From NCBI RefSeq assembly GCF_014633365.1, contig NC_068345.1, positions 10,548,058 to 10,612,057 of the forward strand: DNA of 64,000 nucleotides, written 5' to 3'. Source of the DNA: Diospyros lotus. Its lineage: Eukaryota > Streptophyta > Magnoliopsida > Ericales > Ebenaceae. This document shows, one piece after another, positions 24,114 through 33,148 of the stretch. The notes under the pieces are model-generated. The model searched no databases. It had not been told where the DNA came from and worked only from the letters and a program-made list of their open reading frames with translations. Within the stretch, counting starts at the first letter, position 1; every line of letters starts with the position of its first letter. The position numbers and the translations under genes were made by a program.

Positions 24114-24380
24114 ATTGAGTGGGCTTGGGCCAAAGTCTCCTCTTTTCCCTTTCGGATGGGCCGCGAAATCATCAAAATGGGTTGCGAGATTCTCGCCCTG
24201 ATTATCGCACGTCTCCCTTCCTCATCCGCTATAAATATCAAGCCACATCCCCGACGCAAGGTACACACTCTTGGGCCCCTCAACACAATTCCATACTTTT
24301 GGCTATCAAGAACTAACTTAAGCATCGGAGGGTTTGCGCGGGGACCCCCACCCATGCCCTAACGTTGCTCTCATTTTGCA

Positions 24381-24655
24381 AGGCACTCGGTTATGAAGGG
24401 TTACTCAATTATGAGGGTCACTCGGTTATGAGGGCCACTCGGTTATGAAGAGTCACTCGATAATGAGGGTCACTCGGTTATAATGGTCACTCGGTTATGA
24501 GGGTCACTCGGTTATGAGGGTCACTCAGTTATGAAGGACCACTCGGTTATGAAAGTCACTCAGTTATGAAGGCCACTCGGTTATCAAGGGTCACTCGGTT
24601 ATGAGGGTCACTCGGTTTTGAAGCCACTCGGTTATGAAGGGTCACTCAGTTATCT
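24381..24655 (+). repeat. 17-18 bp minisatellite in the R/U5 part of the 5' LTR
   Basis: Sixteen units with the consensus TCACTCGGTTATGAGGG. It lies downstream of the TATA box and so is presumably transcribed. The 3' LTR copy has eighteen units, so the array changes length independently in the two LTRs. Confidence 0.93.
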
Positions 24656-24899
24656 AAGGCCACCAGATCATCATACCCACTAGATCATTAGATCTATCAG
24701 CTCATTAACCCTAACATCAGCTCAGACCATCAGCACTATTGGGCCACCAGACTCACCTGACTGTCAGGTTCAGCTGCTCGACAGATTCTTTTGTTCGCCA
24801 AAATTCCCATCATTAAAGACATGACTCCCAATACATTGCGATAAGGCTTTCACCTCTGCCCACAATTAAAAATAGATTGTTGTATTTTGACAACAACAA

Positions 24900-26500
24900 T
24901 TGGCGCCGTCTGTGGGAAACGCAAGACAAAAAGTCAACTTAAGAATGATAAACACCCGTGGACACCGACGAACTCTTTCTCGAGACGTAAAAACACGGCT
25001 ACCACCACGGAACTCTCAACACCGGGGAGCGCCTCCCATTATTCCCGATTCTCACCCACAAGGAGCACCTCTGCCCCCTCATATTGCTCAACCCCAAGGA
25101 GGTGATCGTTCCGTTTCCCCGAGCCAATAGGTGGGGAACCAATCAGTCCCACCTCCACTTAACATTGGCTCCAGGCCACTTCCCATTGATCAAGCTGGGA
25201 CTTCACGACAGCCACCGCGTACGGTCCCGTGGGAAGAGTATGAAGCATTGAGAAAACAACATGTTGAGGGCATACAGACACTTAGAGACATGGTCGGTAT
25301 ACTCTAAGGTATGATGCCTGGAGGGACATTACCCGATACCTTGAAAAAGTTTATGCCATCGCCTGAGCCTCAGCCTGAGGTGGGAGCTCATTCCTATCAA
25401 AAGGCTACTCCCGATTCTCATTCCCGATCCACTCCTCGTTGGGAGAATAGATCACCACCACCAAGGAAGAATCCTCGCGCCACGCCCTGAAGAAATGAGA
25501 GCCCACGAAAGGAAAACAAGGCTAGAAGCCCCCAAAGACGAAGATACCATGAAACTGAAGCCAACACGCCAACAAGACATGATAAACAAACAACAACAAG
25601 TATACAGGATGACATGAAAAGGGTAGTTGAAGAAGTACTTGAACAAAAGAAATTGATCCCAGCCATAGAGGAGCAAAAACGCAGAAAATGTTTGTTTACT
25701 ACAGATTTATTGGAGAAGCCACTGCCTAGAAAATTCAAGATGCCTCAAATCACCCCCTATTCCGGCAAGGATGATCCCTATGATCACATTCAAAACTATG
25801 AGTCGTTGATAATATTGCACGGATGGGACGATGACATAATGTGCCGAGCCTTCTCCTTAACTCTGTCAGGGTATGCCCGAACATGGTTCAACAGTTTACC
25901 TGAGGCCTCTATCTCTTCATTCAGTCATCTTAGAACAATATTTGTTAAGGCATTTATGATTAATAGTAGAAGAAAAAAGGACGCCATATACTTGCTCAGT
26001 ATTCGACAGGGGAACAAACAAACTCTATGTCAGTATGTAGATAGATTTCAGAATGCCACCCTCGAAGTTCATGATTTACCAATTGCAATGATAGTGTCTG
26101 CTATGTTACAAGGAACACGGTTAACTCCCCTACAAGAATCATTATCTTTGGACCCACAAACATCCCTAGCAAATTTGTGTGCTAAAGCAAATAAATACGT
26201 GCACCATACAGAAGTTATGAGAGCTATAGGTGGGCATGAGGATAGAGAACGGAAAAGAAAGGAACATGATGTTGAAGAAGACTCCAGATGAGTTAGGGGA
26301 TCAGATATACCTCGACCCCAGTTCCACCATTATACAAGACTTCTTCAACCTCAATCGACCATACTTGCAGCCATTGATGGGTCAGGTCTCCTTAGACTCC
26401 CAAAAAAGGTTGACCATCCCATGGGGAAAAATAGAGAAGAATATTGCAGGTATCACAAAACTCGTGGTCATTCCACTGACCAATGCCGGGAGTTGAGAGA
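24900..26500 (+). pseudogene. TR-GAG gag, interrupted by four stops
   Basis: One frame runs from about 24900 with stops at 25128, 25305, 25488 and 26289 and no frameshift before about 26500. The N-terminal part is Pro/Arg/Gln rich. The capsid-like Retrotrans_gag domain lies in the longest open part (25614-26291), with YSGKDDPYDHIQNYESLI, AFSLTLSGYARTWFNSLP, SFSHLRTIF, FMINSRRKK and LCQYVDRFQNATLEV. After the last stop, YCRYHKTRGHSTDQCREL (about 26441-26494) is the single Tat-type zinc knuckle. Beyond 26500 only a trace of the gag-protease junction remains (VILGGETTAGDS, near 26690). The clean single frame suggests fairly recent inactivation. Confidence 0.88.
24901..24918 (+). promoter_or_regulatory. 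TR-GAG primer binding site
   Basis: TGGCGCCGTCTGTGGGAA, two bases after the 5' LTR. The first nine bases match the complement of the tRNA-Asp 3' end. This version is common in Tat-like gypsy elements. Confidence 0.85.
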
Positions 26501-27020
26501 TTAGATCGAGATGCTAGTTCATGAAGGACATCTTCGAAGGTATGTACAGGTCAAAGACAATGAGCCTTGAAGAGGAGAAGATAGACATGAAAAATGGGAG
26601 AGATAAAATCAGAGACGTTAAGAGAGAGGAAGGCATTACTGAGAGAATCCACCTCTAGACAATGAACCAGTTCATGAGCCCATATATGTCATCTTGGGCG
26701 GTGAAACTACGGCAGGGGACTCCTTCTATTCCACCAAGACAAGCCACGAAAAGACATGCCCTTAGAAGAAGGCAGTCAGCCACCATTAATGCCCTCAAAG
26801 AGAAAACTGGGAGCAAAATTCAGACACATTGAAGAGAGCCTATGTTAAAGATTAAGAAACTAAACTTTTTGAAATTGTGCATGACCTGTGTATTTCGTGC
26901 TCAGAGCAAACAGTAAGACCCAAAATGAAACAGTGGATGTACTCACTTATTTCAAAAAAAGGTTAGTGTTTTCATTACACGTATCTTTATGAAAGTTTGT
27001 TTGTTATGCTCTACTTATAG
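26500..27020 (+). other. Degenerate gag-protease junction and leader to the minisatellite
   Basis: Contains the VILGGETTAGDS trace of the Tat gag-pol linker, then noncoding DNA. Where an autonomous element would carry some 4 kb of pol there is only about 300 bp. Confidence 0.6.
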
Positions 27021-27021
27021 G

Positions 27022-27975
27022 AAATAAAAACAAACTCAAGCCAGTTGCCCCCTTCACGGCCCGGGAATGAGGGAAAAATAAACTTAAGCCCGTTGCTCAT
27101 GGCCCGGCAACGTGAAAAAAATGAACTCAAGCCCGTTGCCCCACTCACAGCCCGGCAACGAGCGAAAAATAAACTCAAGCCCATTGCTCACGGCCCGACA
27201 ACGAGGGAAAAATAAATTCAAGCCCATTGCCTCGCTCACGGCCCGACAATGAGGTAAAGTACATTCAAGCCCGTTGTCTCGCTTATAACCCGACAACGAG
27301 GTAAAAGTACATTCAAACCCATTGCCCCGCTCACGGCCTGGCAATGAGGTAAAAGTACATTCAAACTAGTTGTCACGTTTATAGCCCGACAACGAGGTAA
27401 AAGTACATTCAAACTCATTGCCCTACTCACGGCCCGACAATGAGGTAAAAGTACATTCAAGCCCGTTGTCCTGCTTATAGCCCGACAACGAGGTAAAAGT
27501 ACATTCAAACCCATTACCCCGCTCACGGCTCGACAATGAGGTAAAAGTACATTCAAACTAGTTGTCCCGCTTATAGCCCAACAACGAGATAAAAGTACAT
27601 TCAAACCCATTGCCCCGCTCACGGCCCAACAATGAGGTAAAAGTACATTCAAACCCGTTGCTTGGCTCATGGCCCGGCAACGAGGGAAAAATACAGTCGA
27701 GCCCATTGCCCCGCTCACGACCCGACAATGAGGTAAAAGTACATTCAATCCCTTTGCCCCACTTACAGTTCGACAATGAGGGAAAAACCTAATGCAACCC
27801 CGTTGTCCTGCTTATGGCCCGACAATGGCAGAAAAAACAAACGCAAACTCGTTGTCCTGCTTAAAGCCCAACAACATGGGAAAAGTAAAAGCAAGCCCAT
27901 TATCCTGTGCATAACGCAATAACTGGGAGCATAATCAAACTCATTGTTCGGTGCATAGTTCGACATCTATGGAAA
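27022..27975 (+). repeat. 48-bp minisatellite with paired stems, 3' untranslated region
   Basis: About twenty head-to-tail units. The 48-bp spacing is exact between successive ACATTCAA marks (27261, 27309, 27357, 27405, 27453, 27501). Two unit types alternate, one with CGTTGTC...GACAACG (such as 27272-27298) and one with CATTGCC...GGCAATG (such as 27320-27346), giving a 96-bp higher-order period. The minus strand is open over long stretches, but only because 48 is divisible by three. Tat-lineage retrotransposons are known to grow tandem repeats in this position. Confidence 0.92.
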
Positions 27976-28164
27976 GCGAACTTATTAGTAAATCTACCTC
28001 ATACTTCTGTAAAGGAATTGAAAATCATTAGAGCCTAGAAATTTAAAGGCAAGGTGTGTGAACAAGCTCGAGAGGATGTGTAGAAGATGAAGTAGTTAAA
28101 AGAAAAGTAATGTTCAAAAGTTTACAAGATAAGATACTCTTTCACCCGGAGGTCCCAACTAAAA

Positions 28165-28178
28165 GAGTAGGGAGCAAT
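28165..28178 (+). promoter_or_regulatory. TR-GAG polypurine tract
   Basis: AGAGTAGGGAGCAAT immediately before TGATATG of the 3' LTR. The same GGGGAGCAAT pattern precedes the minus-strand Tat-like LTR near 31629. Confidence 0.75.
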
Positions 28179-29668
28179 TGATATGCCCTGCAAACTTAGA
28201 GAGTCACAAGATCTAAAAGAGTCGCAAGACATGAACATGAAGCCCAAAGGCCTCATGGGTTATAGGAGATTAAGGAAACAAGTCGAATGAGTAAGAGGTC
28301 GAGCCGATACCAAGTGGGGAGGACCCACTTGGTTATGCCGAGTGGGTATGACACTACTTTGGTTTCTCAGGAATAAATTTCTCATACGAGATCCGATTTA
28401 GATGATTCAAAATCTTATGGAAAGATAAGAGAATTATCTACAACTTTCATGTTTTGAGTTTTGAGAGATTCAGGCTTCATCAAGGCTGAAATTGGGCTCT
28501 AAGTTGATGTACCTACACTATTAAGGCTCAGAGTCAAGTATTGGAGCGAAGATGGATCCGAACCAAGACAAAAGGCAAAAGAGGCCCTCAAATCCAAGGG
28601 AATGAAGACCCACTCGGTCATGACTGAGTGGGGGGTCACTCGATCATGACCAAGTGGGCGGGAGACCAATTTTCCCTCACTTTTCATGACCCACTCAGTT
28701 ATGCAAGTATGACACTACTTTGGTTTTTCGGGCATAACTCTCTCATACGATCTCCGATTGAGGTTTAAATTGGACATGAAGTTGAGGTATGAGAACCACT
28801 TAAAACTGAACCAAGGAAAAAGGCAAAAGAAGGCATGACCGAGTGGCCCCCCACTTGGTCATGGTCGAGTGGGCTTAGGTTAATCTCTCATCTTTTCCCC
28901 CTTAGATGGGCCGCGAAATCATCGAAACAGGCCTCAAGATTCTCGCCCTGATTATCACACGTCTCCCCTCTTTCCTTTACTATAAATATCAAGCCACGTC
29001 CCCGATGCAAGGTACGCACTCTTGGTCCCCTCAACACAATTCCATACTTTTGGCTCTCGAGAACTAACTTAGGCATCAGAGGGTTTGCGTGGGGACCCCC
29101 ATCCGCACCCTAACATTGCTCTCGTTTTGCAGGCCACTCAGTTATGAAGGGTCACTCGATTATGAGGGCCACTCGATTATGGAGGGTCACTCGGTTATGA
29201 TGGTCACTCGGTTATGAGGGTCACTCGGTTATGAAAGGCCACTCGGTTATGAGGGTCACTTGGTTATGAGTGCCACTCGGTTATGAAGGGTCACTCGATT
29301 ATCAAGGATCATTCAGTTATGAGGGTCACTCGGTTATGGGGGTTACTCGGTTATGAGGGTCACTCGGTTATGAAAGGTCACTCAGTTATGAGGGTCACTC
29401 GGTTATGAAGCCACTTGGTTATGAAAGGTCACTCGGTTATCTAAGGCCACCAGATCATCAGATCCATCAGCTCATTAACCCTAACATCAGCTCAGACCAT
29501 CAGCACCATTGGGCCACCAGACTCACCTGACTATCAGGTTCAGTTGCTCGACAGATTCTCTTGTTCGCCAAGATTCCCATCATTAAAGACATGACTCCCA
29601 ATACATCGCGATAAGACTTTCACCTCTACCCACAATTAAAAATAGATTGTTGTATTTTGGAAACAACA
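28179..29668 (+). repeat. TR-GAG 3' LTR
   Basis: 1490 bp partner of 23424-24898. TATA box at 28981-28989; leader motif at 29063-29102; eighteen-unit minisatellite at about 29131-29450. It ends ACAACA, followed by the AGTAT duplication. Confidence 0.93.
29131..29450 (+). repeat. 17-18 bp minisatellite in the 3' LTR
   Basis: Eighteen units of TCACTCGGTTATGAGGG-like sequence, two more than in the 5' LTR, with different variant order. Confidence 0.92.
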
Positions 29669-30159
29669 AGTATATTTAAAACCCCTAATGCATTTTTGAT
29701 ATGTCTTAAGTATTATAGTATTTTGTGTCTCAAAATGAATCAAGAAATGTTATTTCTCTAAGTCCAGAAGATCATCGCATTATAAGGGGACATATAAAAA
29801 AATATTTTTATTTTGAAAAACTATCTTTTGGTATTTTGATAACTAATATTCATTGTTGTTAAAATTATTTTTAATGATTTTTTCAAGAAATAGAAAGTAC
29901 ATATTTTGGGGGTTGTAAAATTGCTAAATTTCGAATTTGTTCTAAAACCAAAATTCTACTTTCTTATTATTATGAATTTTGATTTTTTAGATATTTTTAT
30001 TGAATCCAAATGGGAGGTACTTTCTTATTTACATTTATGTATTAAAGTAAATGGAAGGTAAAATATAAATTAAAGAAAATAAGGATATCTTGTAATGTAT
30101 CTTGTAATATATACATGCTATATGGATTATGTCTTCAAACAATTGCTATATGTATAAAA

Positions 30160-30415
30160 TCTGGCCTCAAAAGTCAACTCTTGGTTCATTGGACTTGACT
30201 CCCCTTAAGCTGAAGTCGACTCTTGCAAAGTTAGAGTCGACTCACAAGAACATGTTATGTAGAGTTGACCTGGTAGCATTGGTGCTTTTCGAAGAGTCGA
30301 CTCTACCATTAGAGAAGTCGACTCTTGTATAACTAGAGTTAACTCTCACTTAAAATGGGGGTCGACTTCTATTTTAGAGAAGTCGACTCCTCGGGTCCAA
30401 CAGTCGAATTTTTTC
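30160..30415. repeat. Cluster of GTCGACT motifs upstream of a TATA box
   Basis: About nine copies of (A/G)GTC(G/A)ACT, several forming AGAGTCGACTCT palindromes, lie within 260 bp just before TATATATAT at 30446 of the old LTR-like repeat. The GTTGAC/GTCAAC variants contain the TTGAC core of WRKY W-boxes. Confidence 0.7.
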
Positions 30416-31119
30416 TAGCCGTCATAGATTCGTTGGAAGCTCCACTATATATATCAAGAAGAGATTTATGGAGAAGACTAATGCACAGCTAAGATCAATC
30501 CCTCTAAAGGCACTCTTAAGCTCTCAAGCAACTTAAGTAAAGCAATCCAAGGCTCAAACTCAAAGTTTTATCCATTTAGAGCCCAAGGGAAAGGAAAATA
30601 CATTCTCTCCATTTGTGGTAACTTGTATTATTTCTATTTTGCCTTGTACATCATTGTTTTTAATTCCATATTAGTCCAAGGTTGTTTGGACATAGGATTT
30701 ATTTGTATTAATTTGTGGATTGTGAGTGGCATCCTAGAGCCCAAGTAATCTAGGTGTATTATTGTGTTGTATTAGTTTTCAGGGTGAGCTAAAAGGAAAA
30801 CCTCGGGGTGTACAAGTTTGCTATGTGATCTTGTGTGGAAACCTAGTGTTGTGGTTTTAGTGGAATCTCAAGTGTCAGGTTGACCGTGAGAGAGTGGAGT
30901 AGGTGTTGGAGACACTAAACCACTATATATCTTATGTTAATATTGTGGTTGTTTGTGTATCTATATTGCTATCACTTTCAAACAACATATATATTTATAA
31001 CAAGTGTATTTTGTGTATAACAAAAGCTCAAGAATTTTAAAAGGGAAGAATTTAGTTTAATAAGTTTTTAACACTCAATTCACCCCCCTTCTTGAGTAGC
31101 CATTGTGTGTCAAGGGACA

Positions 31120-31628
31120 GAAGGTGCCAGAAAATTACTGCGCAAATACTCCAATACTTAAATCAGACAATGAAAATTATATTGAATCAGTATCAGAAAT
31201 GTATTCTTTCTAGAATGAATGCTTGCTTATTTATAGGGAAATATGGAGTAATTCCAAATAATTTAAGATTATGATTCTTGTAGATAATATCCATCTTAAT
31301 TAATCCTAATCTGATTGGGATCAGGACTGCCATAGATAACATCTATATTTTATAGATGATGTTTATCTTGCCCTTTTGAGGATGAAATTTTTATAAATAA
31401 TATTTATCCGAATATCCTGAAATTATTTTAAAATTAAAATTCTTTATAAATAATTATCTATCTTTTTTTTGGAATATTCAAAAAGATTTTTGAATGTCGA
31501 AATTATCTAATTTGTGCGTTTGTGCCCCCACTGGCATATGGGAAATTTATACCTTTTAACCCAAAAAGATTATTTTGGGCTTTCAATTTTTTTTGGCATT
31601 TTAATGAAGTTTTGCCTATGATACAACA
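31120..31628 (-). repeat. Tat-like LTR, minus strand, 3' end cut off
   Basis: On the minus strand it starts TGTTGTATCATAGG at 31628 and runs through AT-rich U3 to a TATA box (31228-31235 in plus coordinates) and a TTTAAGTATTGGAG leader, then breaks at 31119 against the old LTR-like repeat. A plus-strand relative lies at 48196-48815. The adjacent purine tract and minisatellite make it the 3' LTR of the minus-strand Tat-like element. Confidence 0.75.
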
Positions 31629-31643
31629 ATTGCTCCCCACTCT
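31629..31643 (-). promoter_or_regulatory. Polypurine tract of the minus-strand Tat-like element
   Basis: On the minus strand GAGTGGGGAGCAAT precedes TGTTGTATC, matching the TR-GAG tract position and style. Confidence 0.7.
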
Positions 31644-31854
31644 TGTCTTTGGCTATAAGGCAAAGGGAAGAGTACACTGATTATCTTGTCATCCGTGCTG
31701 GGGATACATGGCCAGCAGGCAATATCATTGTCATTATCGCAAACAAAGGGATGAACTTGCGAGATGACAAATATGATGTCTCTTTGTTGTTGAGCTTCTT
31801 GCGAGAGAATAGATATTATGTCATTCAGTCATCAGGAAAAGTGATGTATATTGC

Positions 31855-32266
31855 TCACGGGGCAACAGATATCATGCCTAGTCGTTGTCAGGCTACGCAG
31901 GATAACGGTTTTATACCTTTTCGTTGCCGAGCTACTTGTTGGACAATGGTTTTATTTTCTCCTCCTTGTTGGGCTATGTGTAAGACAATGGGTTTATTGC
32001 GTTTACCAGGTTGTTAGCTGGACAACAAGCCTTTAACATTTATCGCGTTGTTGAGCTGTTAGCAGGACGATAGGCATTCACTATTTACTACATTGTTGAG
32101 TTGTTAGTAGGATAAGGGGCATTTTGTTTTTACCTCGTTGTCAAGCTATTAGTAGGACAACAGGTTTGTTTTCCCTTATTGTCAGATTATGTGTGGGACA
32201 ATGGGCTTGTTGTGTTTATTGCGTTGTCAAGCTGTTAACGGGACAACAACCCTTCTGTTTTACCTT
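31855..32266 (-). repeat. Paired-stem minisatellite of the minus-strand Tat-like element, part 1
   Basis: Units read on the plus strand as (T/C)GTTGTC.GGCTA....GGACAA.GG. On the minus strand they have the same order and orientation relative to the element as the 48-bp array of the TR-GAG. Units are 45-60 bp and more diverged. The array continues at 35238 and 36658 after three later insertions. Confidence 0.8.
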
Positions 32267-33137
32267 TGTTGTTTCCAAAAGTACAATAATTAAATTTTAT
32301 GATGGAGTCCACTCGAGTTCGGTATCGGGTGAAGCAAGGTTACCATGAGAGAAGTTGTCACTAGGGAGTTTTCCATAAGGATGCTCACCGCAAGTGTGTT
32401 TGCCCCTAAGATCTGTCTCGCCGCAAGGATTTTACCACAAGGATCTTGTCTCAAGCTCCATTGCCTTAAGACTCTCGCCGCAAGGATTTTGCCATAAGGA
32501 TTTGTCTCACCACAAAGATCTTACCTCAAGCTCCTTTCCCTCAAGACTTTCACCACGAGGATTTTGTAACAAGGATCTGTCTTGTTGCAAGGATTTCGCC
32601 ACAAGGATCTTGCCTCAAATTCATTTTCCTTAAGACTCTCATTGTAAGCATTTTACGGCAAGGATTTGTCTCGCCGCGAGAATCTTGTTGCAAGGATGTA
32701 TCTTCGCCACAAGAATCTGACCCTGTTGATACTCAAAAATGAGTTAAAAGACTTGCGAGAATCCTTACCTACAATGACCATTCGATGCCTAAGTTAGTAT
32801 GGGATCAAGATAACTATTCACGAAAACAGTAAAAATGTAGTCAATGTGTCGAAATTTTATCAAAATCAAAAGTTCTTTTTAGTGTCCTGTAGCTAGGTAT
32901 TTATAGGGTGCGATTCTCAAAGATGTCTAGTGCTGACACATGTTGCTTGTTGAATGAGCCATGTACAAGACATGTGGCCGTAAACATGCACTACCGCAAG
33001 GTTTACGGCATACTGCTGCTACTGCAAGGCTTTGTTGCGAGGCTTGCGACAATCCTTGCAACAAGGTCGTTGCCGCAAGGGGCTCGCGACACACTGGCCT
33101 TTTATTTTTCTCCGTAAGAAAAATTCTTGGTATAACA
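32267..33137 (-). mobile_element. Solo LTR, Tat-like, minus strand
   Basis: On the minus strand it runs TGTTATACCAAG to GGAAACAACA, the same ending as the TR-GAG LTR. A TATA box (CTATAAATA, plus 32898-32906) is followed by the CTAACTTAGGCATCGAATGG leader (plus 32765-32800) and then a minisatellite, the same order as in the TR-GAG LTR. Flanks ACCTT and ATCTC are each one change from ACCTC, which neighbouring array units show at this site, so the duplication is decayed but readable. No internal domain remains. Confidence 0.75.
32380..32712 (-). repeat. GCAAGGAT minisatellite in R/U5 of the solo LTR
   Basis: Plus-strand units resemble CGCCGCAAGGATTTTGCCA, nested in longer periods of about 75-90 bp marked by AAGACT at 32468, 32543 and 32632. 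Scattered GCAAGG words continue to about 33085. It occupies the same place relative to TATA and leader as the TR-GAG LTR array but is unrelated in sequence. Confidence 0.8.
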
Positions 33138-33148
33138 ATCTCATTGTC

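Larger units (their letters stand above)
23424..24898 (+). repeat. TR-GAG 5' LTR
   Basis: 1475 bp. The U3 part has two diverged copies of a roughly 90-bp block (about 23571-23660 and 23939-24020, containing GACACTACTTTG and CTCATA) and GC-rich inverted repeats. A TATA box lies at 24230-24238. The leader CTAACTTAAGCATCGGAGGG follows at 24313, then a 16-unit minisatellite, ending TGTATTTTGACAACAACA. Confidence 0.93.
23424..29668 (+). mobile_element. Gag-only LTR retrotransposon (TR-GAG type, Tat-like)
   Basis: Complete element of 6245 bp with LTRs at 23424-24898 and 28179-29668 (TGATATG...CAACA), a perfect 5-bp duplication AGTAT at 23419-23423 and 29669-29673, a primer site at 24901 and a purine-rich tract before the 3' LTR. 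The interior codes only for gag. No reverse transcriptase, RNase H or integrase is detectable in the 3.3 kb between LTRs. This is the architecture of plant TR-GAG elements, which need enzymes from an autonomous partner. The gag type, primer site and 3' minisatellite point to the Tat branch of Ty3/gypsy. Confidence 0.9.
23341..31119 (+). mobile_element. Old solo LTR-like repeat split by a TR-GAG element
   Basis: Begins TGTTGAGCCAAATTG at 23341, is interrupted at 23424-29668, resumes at 29669 and ends near GGGACA at 31119. An inverted relative at 45410-46594 matches both halves, showing that they are one unit of about 1.5 kb. A TATA box (30446-30454) lies in the right part and the tail carries CAATTCACCCCC. 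That tail is typical of plant copia (Sirevirus-like) LTRs; the class assignment is an inference. I find no convincing target duplication for this copy. Confidence 0.7.

Noticed and set aside
24381..24655. CRISPR-like look of regularly repeated CACTCGGTTATG units
   Set aside because: Units are directly adjacent without unique spacers, lie in LTRs and occur in a plant nuclear context. It is a minisatellite.
27236..27748. Long minus-strand open frame encoding a repeated GLNVLLPHCRAVSG-like peptide
   Set aside because: It is antisense to the 48-bp minisatellite. Because 48 is divisible by three, any stop-free unit stays open; no start context or domain supports a protein.
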